NCBI RefSeq assembly: GCF_013391635.1 | Contig: NZ_JACAWU010000001.1 | Location: 1 to 64,000 of the forward strand | Reading direction: 5' to 3' | DNA length: 64,000 nucleotides | DNA from: Natronomonas gomsonensis | GTDB lineage: Archaea; Halobacteriota; Halobacteria; Halobacteriales; Haloarculaceae | Shown: piece by piece, positions 50,911 through 59,600 of the stretch | How the letters are laid out: each line of letters starts with the position of its first letter | Numbering within the stretch: position 1 is the stretch's first letter | The notes under the pieces: model-generated | Database searches by the model: none | Told to the model about the DNA's origin: nothing | What the model saw: the letters and a program-made list of their open reading frames with translations, nothing else | Position numbers and translations under genes: made by a program

Positions 50911-52307
50911 GAGTACTCCTCCGTGAGGACACGTTCGCCCGCCGCGTTCGTCACGATTACGGTGTCGCCAGCGTTGTTCCAGACCGGGCTGTCGGCCCCC
51001 CAGTACAGTTCCGTATCGGTGTCGGTGCCGCTCCCGGTGTAGACGGTGACTGTCTCGCCGGCCGAAAGCGTCAATTCGGGGAAGGTGTACGTTTTGTCGG
51101 CTTCGTCCCGGAGCGTCCAGCCGCGCAAATCGAGCGGACCGTCCCCGGCGTTGCGGAAGGTCACGTACTCGTCGTTGAGGTTCTCGCGGTCGTCGCCGTC
51201 AGCGTCGGCGTGAATCGTCTCGACGACCAGTTCACCCTCGGTTTCGGTGCCGCCGTCGGCCCGCGCCGTCTCGGTCGGGGTCGACGTTGTCGACGGCGCA
51301 GCGCCGATTCGGGCGCGCTCTTCCAGCGCCGTCGTCGTTCCCGGGTCGACCCGCGCCGCGTCGCGAATCGACAGCGGGTCCGTCGGGGCGTCAGCCTGTG
51401 TTCGGACGGAGACGCCCTCGCCGTTGGTGACGAAGACGACGTTACCGTGGGTCGCCGTCCAGAAGGTCGGAATCGACCGCTCGGAGAACGCCTCAAGCAC
51501 CTCGTCGTGTGGGTGGCCGTACTGGGAGTCGTACGCGCTCGAAACGACGGCGGCCTTCGGGTCGACGGCATCGAGCAGCGTCTCGCTGCTGGAACTGCTG
51601 CTCCCGTGGTGGCCGGCCTTGTACACCGTCGAGCCCAGCCCCGAGCCGTACTCCTCGACGAGTCGTCGCTCGGCGTCCTCCTCGGCGTCGCCAGTGTAGA
51701 GGAAACTCGTCGAACCGTAGGAGAGTCGGAGGACGATGCTGTTCTCGTTTCGGTCCTCGCCGTCGACGTAGGGTTCGGGCGGCCCGAGCACCTCGGTTTC
51801 GACGCCGTCGAACGGAATCGAATCGCCGGCTCGCGTCTCGTATAGCGTCACGTCGTGGCGCTCGATGGCGTCGAGGTACTCCCCGTAGGTGGCGGTACTC
51901 GCGGCGATACCGGGGTCGTACACCGCGCCGATACCGTCGGCTTCGGTCTCGAAGTACTCGATGACGGCCGCGTTGCCGCCGATGTGGTCGGCATCGTTGT
52001 GGGACGTGACGAGGTAGTCGATGCGGTCGATGTCCTGTCGCTGGAGGTAGTCGATGACGTACTCGCCGTCGTCGTTGTAGTGGCCGGTGTCGATGAGCAT
52101 CGTCTCACCCGTCGGGCCGACGACGAGCGTACTCACCGACTGGCCGACGTTGATGTTGTGGACGGCGACAGTTCCGTTGGTCGAGATGCTACCGGACTCT
52201 GGCGTCGGTGTCGAATCGTCCTCGATGGAGACGGGCGCGGCCGAACAGCCGGCGAGGACGACCGCACAGACGAGGAAAACGACTGCGAGCGGACGAACTG
52301 ATGACAC
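50907..52307 (-). CDS. Exported MBL-fold lipoprotein with lamin-tail domain (ComEC/Rec2-like)
   Basis: The 466-residue protein has a lipobox (VLAGCSA, Cys at residue 21). An MBL domain follows (HNINVGQSVSTLVV, VTSHNDADHIGG at about residues 102-113, GDAEEDAERRL, KAGHHGSSSS). A Thr-rich linker leads to a C-terminal lamin-tail-like domain (YVTFRNAGDGPLDLRGWTLRD). The MBL part resembles the nuclease domain of the DNA-uptake protein ComEC, but here it is free and anchored outside. The HNDADH motif has Asn where His is usual. GTG 52307 has a TATA-like CTATA 27 bases upstream. Confidence 0.87.
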   Translation of the reverse strand: MSSVRPLAVVFLVCAVVLAGCSAAPVSIEDDSTPTPESGSISTNGTVAVHNINVGQSVSTLVVGPTGETMLIDTGHYNDDGEYVIDYLQRQDIDRIDYLVTSHNDADHIGGNAAVIEYFETEADGIGAVYDPGIAASTATYGEYLDAIERHDVTLYETRAGDSIPFDGVETEVLGPPEPYVDGEDRNENSIVLRLSYGSTSFLYTGDAEEDAERRLVEEYGSGLGSTVYKAGHHGSSSSSSETLLDAVDPKAAVVSSAYDSQYGHPHDEVLEAFSERSIPTFWTATHGNVVFVTNGEGVSVRTQADAPTDPLSIRDAARVDPGTTTALEERARIGAAPSTTSTPTETARADGGTETEGELVVETIHADADGDDRENLNDEYVTFRNAGDGPLDLRGWTLRDEADKTYTFPELTLSAGETVTVYTGSGTDTDTELYWGADSPVWNNAGDTVIVTNAAGERVLTEEYS

Positions 52308-52331
52308 GGCAATTCGTTCGAACGGGAGGCG

Positions 52332-52336
52332 TATAG
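52332..52336 (-). promoter_or_regulatory. TATA-like box for the MBL lipoprotein operon
   Basis: Minus-strand CTATA is centred 27 bases before GTG 52307. Confidence 0.45.
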
Positions 52337-52362
52337 ATGCGTGGGTCGGACCGACGAGTGGT

Positions 52363-52393
52363 GATTCTATATTACGATATACAGTTTATCGCG
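52363..52393 (+). promoter_or_regulatory. Shared promoter-like motif, copy 2 (upstream of the crotonase gene)
   Basis: GATTCTATATTACGATATAC followed by AGTTTATCGCG aligns with the motif at 45286 and with the reverse complement of 53208-53239. It starts 80 bases before ATG 52443. Confidence 0.45.
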
Positions 52394-52442
52394 TTCGGCT
52401 GGCGCCACTCTTTTTATACTACCATCGGTCGGTTCGTGGGCT

Positions 52443-53195
52443 ATGGCAGTCCATTACGAACGCGAGGGACCGGTCGCCGTCGTCACGGTCGACCGCCCCG
52501 GACGGCGCAACGCCATCGACAACGAAACCGCTGAATCCCTCGGCGACGCGTGGGCGCGCTTCGAGGAGGACGACGACGCCCTCGTCGGCGTGTTGACCGG
52601 CAGCGAAGGGACGTTCTCCGCGGGTGCAGACCTCAAAGCGATGGACTTAGAGGACCGACCGGAGGGGTGGCTCGGGTTCACGCGGACGCGCGTCTCGAAG
52701 CCGACCATCGCGGCCATCGAGGGCCACTGCGTCGCCGGCGGACTGGAAATGGCTCTCTGGTGTGACCTCCGTATCGCGAGTGCATCCGCCGTTTTCGGCT
52801 GTTTCGAGCGCCGCTTCGGCGTCCCGTTAGTCGACGGCGGTACACAACGGCTCCCACACGTCGTCGGACTGGGCCGGGCCCTGGACATGATACTCACCGG
52901 GCGGGAAATCGACCCCGAGACTGCCACGGAGTGGGGACTGGTCAACCGGCTCGTCGGCGAGGGAGAAGCACTTGACGCCGCGGTCCGGTTGGGCGAGACC
53001 GTCGCCGACTTCCCACAAGAGACGCTCCGGACGGACCGGGAAGCCGTCTACGACGGCCTCGGGTCGACGCTGGAACAGGGGCTGGCGGCCGAAGGCTGGC
53101 ACGGGTCGCGTGCGCTCGACGTGGCCGAGGCCGGAGCCGACCGGTTTGCCGACGGAGCGGGCCGCAGCGGGGAAGGCGTCCCTGACGAGGAGTGA
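52443..53195 (+). CDS. Enoyl-CoA hydratase/isomerase (crotonase) family
   Basis: The 250-residue protein matches the crotonase fold: ECH-type VDRPGRRNAIDNETAESL (about residues 18-35), the oxyanion hole EGTFSAGADLKAM (about 56-68), and HCVAGGLEMALWCDLRIAS (about 91-109). The catalytic Glu pair is partly preserved (a Glu in EMALW, but the position near residue 120 reads ERRFGVPLVDGG). It probably hydrates or isomerises an acyl-CoA in fatty-acid or amino-acid breakdown. It stands alone with its own promoter. Exact substrate unknown. Confidence 0.85.
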   Translation: MAVHYEREGPVAVVTVDRPGRRNAIDNETAESLGDAWARFEEDDDALVGVLTGSEGTFSAGADLKAMDLEDRPEGWLGFTRTRVSKPTIAAIEGHCVAGGLEMALWCDLRIASASAVFGCFERRFGVPLVDGGTQRLPHVVGLGRALDMILTGREIDPETATEWGLVNRLVGEGEALDAAVRLGETVADFPQETLRTDREAVYDGLGSTLEQGLAAEGWHGSRALDVAEAGADRFADGAGRSGEGVPDEE

Positions 53196-53207
53196 CGCCC
53201 GGAATCG

Positions 53208-53239
53208 AATAATAAACTGCTATTCGCGATATAGAATCG
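53208..53239 (-). promoter_or_regulatory. Shared promoter-like motif, copy 3
   Basis: On the minus strand this reads CGATTCTATATCGCGAATAG then CAGTTTATTATT. Fifteen bases, GAATAGCAGTTTATT, are identical to copy 1 at 45286. It lies between two plus-strand genes in the opposite orientation, so it may not be a simple promoter. Confidence 0.45.
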
Positions 53240-53286
53240 TCGATTCCGTGCGGCACCCTTTTGCCGCCCGGGACGAATCTCCGCCC

Positions 53287-54090
53287 ATGTCTCAGGGAGT
53301 ACTCGAACGGGTCCGTCGTCCGGAGTACACCGGCGAGAATCGCTGTGTACCGTGTACGGCGACGAACCTCCTCATCGCTGCGGCGGTGACGGCGGCGCTT
53401 GCGGTGCTGGTGCCGCCCGCAGCCCTCGTCTTCGCCGTCGTCGCCGTCGGGAGCATCTGGCTCCGCGGATATCTCGTCCCGGGAACGCCCGAACTGACCA
53501 AGCGGTACTTCCCGGAGTGGCTGCTGGCGAAGTTCGACAAGGCGCCGGCGGCCGACCGCGAGCCGATTTCGGCCGAGGATTTCGACCCCGAGACGGTGCT
53601 GCTCGAATCGGGCGTCGTCGAGCCCTGCGAGGGCGACGACCTCTGTTTGACGGACGACTTCGAGCGGGCGTGGCAACGCCACATCGACGCGATAGCCGAC
53701 GACGATGCCCTGCGAGCCGAACTCGCCGAACAACTGGGGCTCGATGCCGACGAAGTCACCTTCGAATCACACGGCGACGCCTACCTCGCTCGAAACGACA
53801 CGACTCGAATCGGCCAGTGGGAGTCGCGGTCGGCGCTGCTGGCCGACCTCGCCGCGGCGACGGAACTCCCCGAGTGGGTCGAGTGGGACCGCCTCGATTC
53901 CCGGGCGCGGAGCCAATTGCTCAGCGGGCTGCGGGTGTTCGTCGAAACCTGTCCGAGTTGCGGCGGCCTCGTCACCGCCGACACCGAAACCGTCGAATCC
54001 TGCTGTCGTTCCCACACCGTCGTCGCCGTCGGCTGTGAGGACTGTGGCGATAGGCTGCTAGAAGTGCCGTACAACGAAGCCACCGCCTGA
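53287..54090 (+). CDS. Membrane-anchored protein with C-terminal zinc ribbon
   Basis: The 267-residue protein has an N-terminal Cys pair (RCVPCTATN), two membrane segments (LLIAAAVTAALAVLVPPAAL at about residues 28-47, ALVFAVVAVGSIWL next), a central soluble region, and C-terminal Cys pairs (ETCPSCGGL, SCCRSH, CEDCGDRL) that probably bind zinc. I know it only as a conserved haloarchaeal protein. It starts 91 bases after the crotonase and converges with ftsY with a four-base gap. Confidence 0.7.
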   Translation: MSQGVLERVRRPEYTGENRCVPCTATNLLIAAAVTAALAVLVPPAALVFAVVAVGSIWLRGYLVPGTPELTKRYFPEWLLAKFDKAPAADREPISAEDFDPETVLLESGVVEPCEGDDLCLTDDFERAWQRHIDAIADDDALRAELAEQLGLDADEVTFESHGDAYLARNDTTRIGQWESRSALLADLAAATELPEWVEWDRLDSRARSQLLSGLRVFVETCPSCGGLVTADTETVESCCRSHTVVAVGCEDCGDRLLEVPYNEATA

Positions 54091-54094
54091 CCAC

Positions 54095-55180
54095 CTACTC
54101 CTCTTCGCGGAGCAGCCGGTCGACGATGACATCGGGGTCGAACCGTTCGAGGTCCCCGTATCCCTGGCCGGTGCCGAGGAAGAGAATCGGCTTCCCGGTG
54201 ACGTGAGCGATGGAGATTGCGGCACCGCCCTGTGAGTCCGCGTCGGCTTTCGTGAGCACCGCACCGTCGATTGCTGCGGCGTCGTTGAACTCCCGGGCGC
54301 GGTTGGTCGCGTCCTGTCCGGCGACCGCTTCGTCGACGAACAGCGTCATGTCGGGGTCGACGACGCGGTCGATTTTCTCCAGTTGCGCCATCAGGTCGTT
54401 GGAGGTGTGCAGTCGACCGGCGGTATCACCCAACACCACGTCGATGTCGTGGGCCTCGGCGTACTCGACGGCGTCGTAGATGACCGCCGCCGGGTCCCCG
54501 CCCTGTTCGTGGGCGATGAGCTTCCGGTCGAGGTTCTCGGCGTGCTCGCGAATCTGCTCGTTGGCCCCGGCGCGGTAGGTGTCGCCGTTGGCCATCACCG
54601 ACGAGAGGCCGCGCTCTTCGAGCCACTCGGAGAGTTTGGCGATGGTCGTGGTCTTGCCGACCCCGTTGACACCGGTGAAGACGATGACGACCGGTTTCTC
54701 CGTCTCGGCGATGCGACCTTCGAAGTCGAACTGTCCGACACCGATGACCTCGCGCAGGGCGTCGGCGATAGCTCGTTCGACGACCTGCTCGCCGGATTCG
54801 ACCTGTTTGCGGGTCTCCCCGACCAACTGCTCGCGGATGCGGTCGGTGATTTCGCTGGCGACGCTCATCTCGACGTCGCCCTGCAGGAGTTCCAGTTCAA
54901 GCTGTTCGAGGGGCTCTTCGAGTTCCTCCTCGGTGATAATCGTCTTGCCGGTGGCCGCCAGTGCCGCCTTCTTCGCCAGTCCGGGGCCGTCGTCGTCGTC
55001 GGCCTCCGTCGAGTCGCTCTCGGCGTCGGAATTACCCACGACGTCCGGCGTTTCGGATGTTTCGGCGCCAGAATCGGCCTCAGCAGCCGCTTCCTCGGCG
55101 GCGTCGGCATCTCCGTCCTCGGCCTCCTCTTCGACGTCGTCTTTGAAGCGGCCGAGTTTGTCCTTCAGTCCGTCGAACAT
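54095..55180 (-). CDS. ftsY: Signal recognition particle receptor FtsY
   Basis: The 361-residue GTPase has a long acidic N-terminal region (about residues 15-75) that contacts the membrane, an N domain, and a G domain: G1 FTGVNGVGKTTTIAK (about 168-182), DTYRAGANEQ, G3 GDTAGRLHTSNDL (about 248-260), and G4 LTKADADSQGG. It docks the signal recognition particle with its ribosome at the membrane. It follows pfdA by six bases in the pfdA-ftsY part of the translation cluster, the usual archaeal order. Confidence 0.95.
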   Translation of the reverse strand: MFDGLKDKLGRFKDDVEEEAEDGDADAAEEAAAEADSGAETSETPDVVGNSDAESDSTEADDDDGPGLAKKAALAATGKTIITEEELEEPLEQLELELLQGDVEMSVASEITDRIREQLVGETRKQVESGEQVVERAIADALREVIGVGQFDFEGRIAETEKPVVIVFTGVNGVGKTTTIAKLSEWLEERGLSSVMANGDTYRAGANEQIREHAENLDRKLIAHEQGGDPAAVIYDAVEYAEAHDIDVVLGDTAGRLHTSNDLMAQLEKIDRVVDPDMTLFVDEAVAGQDATNRAREFNDAAAIDGAVLTKADADSQGGAAISIAHVTGKPILFLGTGQGYGDLERFDPDVIVDRLLREEE

Positions 55181-55186
55181 GTGGCC

Positions 55187-55648
55187 TTACTCGTCGTCCT
55201 GCTGGGACATCTGCTGCTGCATCTGCTGCATCTGCTGTTGCTGCATCTGCTGGGCGCGCTCTTCGAGGTTCTCGGATTCGGATTCGACTTCCTCGATTTC
55301 CGCTTCGAGTTCCTCGATGCGCTCGTCGAGGGTGTCCTTCTTCCGTTCCAGCGATTCGACTGCACCCTCGCTGTCTCGTTCGGCCGCGTAGCCGCCGCCG
55401 AGGCTGACGACGATCTCGTCGATGTCGGCGATTTCGGCACGGACGTAGGCGCCGCCGCCGAGCGGGACCTGGACCGTCGAGTCGCTGTCGAGCGTCTCGA
55501 TGGCCTCGATGGCCTCGTCGATTTCGGACTGCTCGTCGCGGACGTCCTCGATTTCGGCCTCGATAGCCTCTTTCTCCTGCTCGAGTGCCTGCAGTTGCTG
55601 TTGGAGCTGCTGCATCGCGCCGCCGCCACCGCCACCACCGAGGCTCAT
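55187..55648 (-). CDS. pfdA: Prefoldin subunit alpha
   Basis: The 153-residue protein has the prefoldin alpha plan: N-terminal coiled coil (MQQLQQQLQALEQEKEAIEA), beta hairpins (VQVPLGGGAYVRAEIADIDE, about residues 60-79), and C-terminal coiled coil. It ends in an unusual glutamine/methionine-rich tail (QQMQQQQMQQMQQQM) of about 20 residues. Prefoldin is a hexamer that passes unfolded proteins to the thermosome. The N-terminus has seven Gly in a row. Its ATG overlaps the LX stop. Confidence 0.93.
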   Translation of the reverse strand: MSLGGGGGGGAMQQLQQQLQALEQEKEAIEAEIEDVRDEQSEIDEAIEAIETLDSDSTVQVPLGGGAYVRAEIADIDEIVVSLGGGYAAERDSEGAVESLERKKDTLDERIEELEAEIEEVESESENLEERAQQMQQQQMQQMQQQMSQQDDE

Positions 55649-55818
55649 GCCGACACCTCGTCGATGGAAATCTGCGTGCGCTTCAGACCGTGTTGGGAGC
55701 CGAACTGGGTGTACACGTGCTCGACCGCGACGTTTTCGTTCGGCGCGTCCAGTGTCTTCTCGAAGGCCTGCTCGCCGAACCGAGCAGGGAACGTTCCCGT
55801 AACAGTAAACTCACTCAT
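55645..55818 (-). CDS. rplX: Ribosomal protein L18Ae/LX
   Basis: This 57-residue protein is the short archaeal LX: VTGTFPARFGEQAFEKTLDA (residues 5-24), then VEHVYTQFGSQHGLKRTQI. It is part of the large subunit. The stop overlaps the pfdA ATG by four bases. Just upstream, on the opposite strand, a DUF4013 gene separates it from aIF6, although in other haloarchaea LX usually follows aIF6 directly. Confidence 0.92.
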   Translation of the reverse strand: MSEFTVTGTFPARFGEQAFEKTLDAPNENVAVEHVYTQFGSQHGLKRTQISIDEVSA

Positions 55819-55968
55819 ACTACGTGATACGACGCGCGAGCGGGAAGTATCTTCCTCATCTTCCCTCCGAGTGTTCGCAGCCTCCAGCCACCAAATTACG
55901 CCGCCCTCCTGCGGTCGGCTGCTCGAAACCACCCGAACGGTTAACATCCTCGTCCGACAGTGTCACCC

Positions 55969-56892
55969 ATGCCATACTGCCAACAGTGCGACAGAACTGT
56001 CGACGACGGGCGGTACTGCCCCGATTGTGGGTCGGAACTCGTCCAGCCGTCGGCGGACCGCAACCAGTGGGGAACGGAGCGAGAGACGGGTAGCGGCGCC
56101 GACGCCTCCGGATGGGGCGAACCCGCCGAAACGGCCGGGGAGCACTCGGAGCCGCAAACGGCACGGCCCGCAGAAACCGACGACGGGGAGGATTACTTCA
56201 AAAAGGGCCCGTTGGGGTTCGCGCTCACCTACCCCATCGCCGACGGCTGGGAGCAGATGCTCATAAGCGCCGGACTGCTGTTTCTGGCGGGACTGGTCAT
56301 CTTCCCGTTCGTGTTCGTCTACGGCTACGCCTACCGACTCGGGCGGGCGGCCATCCGTGGCGACCATCGACCGCCGGAGTACGGCGACTGGGGCGGACTG
56401 TTCGTCGACGGCTTACTGATTTCGGTCGTCGGGATACCGGTGTTCATCGCGATGCTCATCGCAATCGCGGTTCCGGTCGGTCTGTCGACCGCCCTCGATG
56501 CGCCGTCGGTGATGCTGCTGGCGATACCGCTGTATCTGGCGACGCTGTACGTCGGCGGCGGCGTCCTGCCGACGTTCATGGCGACCGGAAGCGTCACCCG
56601 AACCTACAGCGGCCTCCGGTTTCTGGAGTTCGTCAAGACGACGAACTACCTGAAGGCACTCCTCTTCGGCTTCCTCGGGACGTTCGGAATCACCCTCGCG
56701 ATGATGTTGGTGTTCCTCGTCCTGCTCATCACCGTCGTCGGGATTCTGCTGGCGTTCCCGCTTCTCATCCTCGTCCAGCCGTTCGTCGTCTTCATCCCGT
56801 TTTTGCTGTTCGCGTACTTCTACCGGGAGTCGATGCTGGAGGGTGTCGTGCCGGAACTGGAAAACGAGTCGACGCTCGGGTCGGAGTTCTGA
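55969..56892 (+). CDS. DUF4013 membrane protein with N-terminal zinc ribbon
   Basis: The 307-residue protein starts at ATG 55969 with a zinc ribbon (YCQQCDRTVDDGRYCPDCGS), then an acidic linker, then about six membrane segments of the DUF4013 type (YGYAYRLGRAAIRGDHRPPE is the marker after the first). DUF4013 proteins are polytopic and of unknown role. It lies between aIF6 and LX on the opposite strand, so it breaks an otherwise compact ribosomal cluster. A GTG at 55960 is the alternative start. Confidence 0.82.
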   Translation: MPYCQQCDRTVDDGRYCPDCGSELVQPSADRNQWGTERETGSGADASGWGEPAETAGEHSEPQTARPAETDDGEDYFKKGPLGFALTYPIADGWEQMLISAGLLFLAGLVIFPFVFVYGYAYRLGRAAIRGDHRPPEYGDWGGLFVDGLLISVVGIPVFIAMLIAIAVPVGLSTALDAPSVMLLAIPLYLATLYVGGGVLPTFMATGSVTRTYSGLRFLEFVKTTNYLKALLFGFLGTFGITLAMMLVFLVLLITVVGILLAFPLLILVQPFVVFIPFLLFAYFYRESMLEGVVPELENESTLGSEF

Positions 56893-56901
56893 ATCCCGGC
56901 G

Positions 56902-57567
56902 TCAGTCGATGAAGCCGAGGGCGTCGTCGATGCGGCCCAACTCCGGCCCGGTGGTGTCCTCGCCGACGATGTAGCCGGAGGAGTTGGCGATGAGGCCCGA
57001 ACCGACCAGCGGTCCGCCGTAGTTGACCGTCCCGATGTCGGCGTAGACGCCGAAGACGTCCTCTAGGGCGTCGAGTTCCTCGTCGGTCGTTTTCGGATGA
57101 CACAGCACGCCCTCGTTGGTGACGACGGCGGCGGTGCCGACCGTTCGCACGTCCGCGAGCATCCCGCGTTCGACCGGCACGTCGAGTGCGTCCTCGACGG
57201 CCCGTATCGCCTTCCGCGAGAGGTCGGGATGGACGTACGCGCCCGTGTCGTTCGCCAACACGACGTTGCCGGCGGCGTTGATGCGGCCCGGGAGTTCGAC
57301 GACCGGGAGGTCCGTCGCCTCCTCGATGCGGTCGCACTCGCGGTCGGTGGCCCGCTGGCTGACGAGCAGGCCGTTCTCGTTGCCGACGGCGAGGGCGCCG
57401 ACCGTCGAGGACCCGGCGACGGTGGTCGGCACTGCGGGAACGTCGAGTTCGTCCTCGAAGTCCTCGCGTAGCGACTCCTCGAGGTCTGGACGAACGAGCA
57501 GACAGTCGTCCGTGGCCCGCGCGAAGACGCCGACGTAGGAAGAGCCGGAGAGGGCCGCGCGGAGCAC
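56902..57567 (-). CDS. eif6: Translation initiation factor aIF6
   Basis: The 221-residue protein has the pentein-like repeat of IF6: [20 protein letters not shown] (about residues 8-27), [20 protein letters not shown] (about 48-67), [19 protein letters not shown], and [19 protein letters not shown]. It binds the large ribosomal subunit and stops it from joining the small one too early. It begins with GTG 57567, one base after the L31e stop, in the classic L39e-L31e-aIF6 order. Confidence 0.95.
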   Translation of the reverse strand: MLRAALSGSSYVGVFARATDDCLLVRPDLEESLREDFEDELDVPAVPTTVAGSSTVGALAVGNENGLLVSQRATDRECDRIEEATDLPVVELPGRINAAGNVVLANDTGAYVHPDLSRKAIRAVEDALDVPVERGMLADVRTVGTAAVVTNEGVLCHPKTTDEELDALEDVFGVYADIGTVNYGGPLVGSGLIANSSGYIVGEDTTGPELGRIDDALGFID

Positions 57568-57568
57568 G

Positions 57569-57841
57569 TTATGCGGTTTCGGCTTCCACGACGGCCTCGC
57601 CCTCTTCCTCGAAGCGGGCGGCCCGGACGCGGACTTTCTTCGGCGGTTTCGAGCGGCCGCGCGACCAGATTTCCTCGTTGATGGAGGGGTCCAGACGGAC
57701 GGCGTCTTCCTCGACGTTGAAGTGCTGTGCGAGATGGGAGCGAACGAGGCTCATCGCCTTATCGGCGCGCTGGCCCTTCGACTCCGCGAGGATGTCTCGG
57801 AGCGGGACCGTCATGACGCGCTCGTCGAATTCGGCGCTCAT
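57569..57841 (-). CDS. rpl31e: Ribosomal protein L31e
   Basis: The 90-residue protein matches archaeal L31e: [22 protein letters not shown] (first half; shown here in part), [15 protein letters not shown], and the closing [19 protein letters not shown]. It lies at the peptide exit tunnel, close to the SRP-binding site. It overlaps the L39e stop by four bases and precedes aIF6 by one base, in one operon. Confidence 0.93.
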   Translation of the reverse strand: MSAEFDERVMTVPLRDILAESKGQRADKAMSLVRSHLAQHFNVEEDAVRLDPSINEEIWSRGRSKPPKKVRVRAARFEEEGEAVVEAETA

Positions 57842-57990
57842 TCGTCCGTGTCACTCCGACGCCAGTTGCGGCGCTTGTGGTTGCGCAGCGTGTCGCGGTC
57901 GGTCTTCATGATGACCCACGCGGGGACGCGGCTGTTCTGGTTCTCCAGTTTGGCCAGCCGCTTCTTTTTGGCCTTCGACTTCTTGCTCAT
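57838..57990 (-). CDS. rpl39e: Ribosomal protein L39e
   Basis: This 50-residue basic protein is complete L39e: [19 protein letters not shown] then [19 protein letters not shown]. It lines the exit tunnel of the large subunit. It is the first gene of the cluster; its stop overlaps the L31e start (ATGA). A short A/T-rich stretch (TTTAAATTC) lies about 25 bases upstream of the ATG. Confidence 0.93.
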   Translation of the reverse strand: MSKKSKAKKKRLAKLENQNSRVPAWVIMKTDRDTLRNHKRRNWRRSDTDE

Positions 57991-58055
57991 AGTGTCGCTG
58001 TGTTCCCTCGCGGTGTTTAAATTCTTGTTCCTTTGGGTGCGAGGCGCCGAGCGTA

Positions 58056-58190
58056 GCGAGGGGCCTCGGAAAGACGAACGGCGAACGTAGTGAGCCGTGA
58101 GTTGGGCGCGAGAGCCCGACCGCGGGGAGAGGGCTCGAACGGAGTGAGGGGCCTCGTGAAGGTGAGCGAGGGGCTTCGAAGAACGAACGG
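58056..58190. repeat. Degenerate repeats between thpR and rpl39e
   Basis: The unit G(C/T)GAGGGGC(C/T)TCG occurs three times: 58056-58068, 58144-58156 and 58166-58178. The first and last are each followed by an A/G-rich stretch ending GAACGAACGG or GACGAACGG. The segment is non-coding on both strands. Its content is skewed to purines on the plus strand. Confidence 0.5.
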
Positions 58191-58748
58191 TCACAGCGGA
58201 AACCGCTCGAGAGTCTCGTATTCCGGTCCCGCCGGCGTCAGCGTACTCTCGGTGAGCCGCAGCTCTTCGACGTGAAGCGTCCCGGCCTCGGGATGGGTCT
58301 CCTCGACTGTCTCTTGGACAGTCTCCTTTGCGGCGGCGTGGTCCATCCGCGCCAGGGTGACGTGGGGGGTAAACTCGTGGGATTCGGCGTCGTAGCCGAG
58401 TGCAGTCGTTTCGGCCTCCAGCGCTTCGTGAAGCGCGGTGAGTTCGGCGCTTCCGTCTTCGATACCCAACCAGACGACGCTGATGTACTCCAGCGAGGGG
58501 AAGACGCCCAATCCTTCGAATCGAGCGTCGAACGGGCCCACGTCGGCCGTTTCGACGGCCGTCTCGATAGCCGTCGACAGCGCATCGAGGTCGTGACCGC
58601 CGGCGGGACCGTCTCCGAGGAACTTCATCGTGATATGGGCGCTCTCGGGGTCGGTCGGGTTCAATCCGGGGCGGTCGGCGAACGGCGCTTGGGCCTCAGC
58701 GACCCCCTCGCCGAGGCCATCGAGGTCGACACTCACGAACAGTCGCAT
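58191..58748 (-). CDS. thpR: RNA 2',3'-cyclic phosphodiesterase (2'-5' RNA ligase family)
   Basis: The 185-residue protein has the two HxT motifs of the 2H phosphoesterase fold: [11 protein letters not shown] (His near residue 38) and [10 protein letters not shown] (His near residue 130). It opens RNA 2',3'-cyclic phosphates and can join 2'-5' links in tRNA halves. ATG 58748 gives the usual start MRLFVSVDL. It is a single gene, divergent from the TPR gene. Confidence 0.92.
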   Translation of the reverse strand: MRLFVSVDLDGLGEGVAEAQAPFADRPGLNPTDPESAHITMKFLGDGPAGGHDLDALSTAIETAVETADVGPFDARFEGLGVFPSLEYISVVWLGIEDGSAELTALHEALEAETTALGYDAESHEFTPHVTLARMDHAAAKETVQETVEETHPEAGTLHVEELRLTESTLTPAGPEYETLERFPL

Positions 58749-58853
58749 ACGGGGCGATACGTTTCGAGCGAGCATAAAACACCGAACAGGGTACGGCCGC
58801 CGTCACGAGGCGGGCCCGTAGGCCTTAACCGCGCTCGCGGCCAACTCCCGGCT

Positions 58854-59600
58854 ATGACTGACGAGGAACCCGACGACTCACACGAGTTCTCCGAGGGCCA
58901 GGGGTTCGGCGACCCCTACGATGGGTTCGACCTCGACCCGCCGGAGTTGGACATCGACCCGGGGATGGTAGACCCGGTGGACTCCCGTGTCGTCGCCGAC
59001 ACGCTCGACCGCCGGCAGATACCGGCGGACCAGGTCGACGCCGAGAGCCTCCTCGACGTGGGACTGGAGTACATGCGCATCAACCGCCACGAGCAGGCGA
59101 CCGAGGCGTTCGAGCGCGTCGCGAACTTCGCCGACGACGACGGCATCGAACAGGAGGCGTGGGTGAACAAGGGCGCCGCCCACGCCGAGTTACAGGAGTT
59201 CCAGCGAGCCATCGAATCCTACCGAGAGGCACTCGCCATCGACGACGACTCCGAACACGCCGCCTCGGCGGAGACGAATCTCGCGTACGCGCTGTGGGAG
59301 TCCGGCCAGAGCGAACAGGCGCTCGAACACGCCGAACGCGCCGTCGAGTTGGACCCCCGGTTCCCGCAAGGGTGGTACAACCGTGGATTCTTCCTGCTCG
59401 AACGGGGACTGGCCGAGGACGCCGTCTCCTGTTTCGACAACGCACTCCGACTGGGCCACCGCAATCCCGACGTGCTGGAGGAGAAAGCCCGCGCACTCGA
59501 GGCGATGGGTGAAGACGACCGCGCCGAGGAAGTCGCCGAAGAGGCAGAGGAACTCAGACAGAACGCCGAGGAGAAACTCGTCGAGTCACGGGAGAAATGA
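58854..59600 (+). CDS. Tetratricopeptide repeat protein
   Basis: The 248-residue protein has an acidic N-terminus (about residues 1-60) then about four TPR units, for example LLDVGLEYMRINRHEQATEA, AWVNKGAAHAELQEFQRAIE, NLAYALWESGQSEQALEHAE, and GWYNRGFFLLERGLAEDAVS. Each unit has the standard W/L-G-Y-A-P-like helix pattern. It ends in a charged coiled coil. It is probably a cytosolic scaffold. The stop overlaps the DUF424 start by four bases, so the pair is coupled. Confidence 0.87.
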   Translation: MTDEEPDDSHEFSEGQGFGDPYDGFDLDPPELDIDPGMVDPVDSRVVADTLDRRQIPADQVDAESLLDVGLEYMRINRHEQATEAFERVANFADDDGIEQEAWVNKGAAHAELQEFQRAIESYREALAIDDDSEHAASAETNLAYALWESGQSEQALEHAERAVELDPRFPQGWYNRGFFLLERGLAEDAVSCFDNALRLGHRNPDVLEEKARALEAMGEDDRAEEVAEEAEELRQNAEEKLVESREK

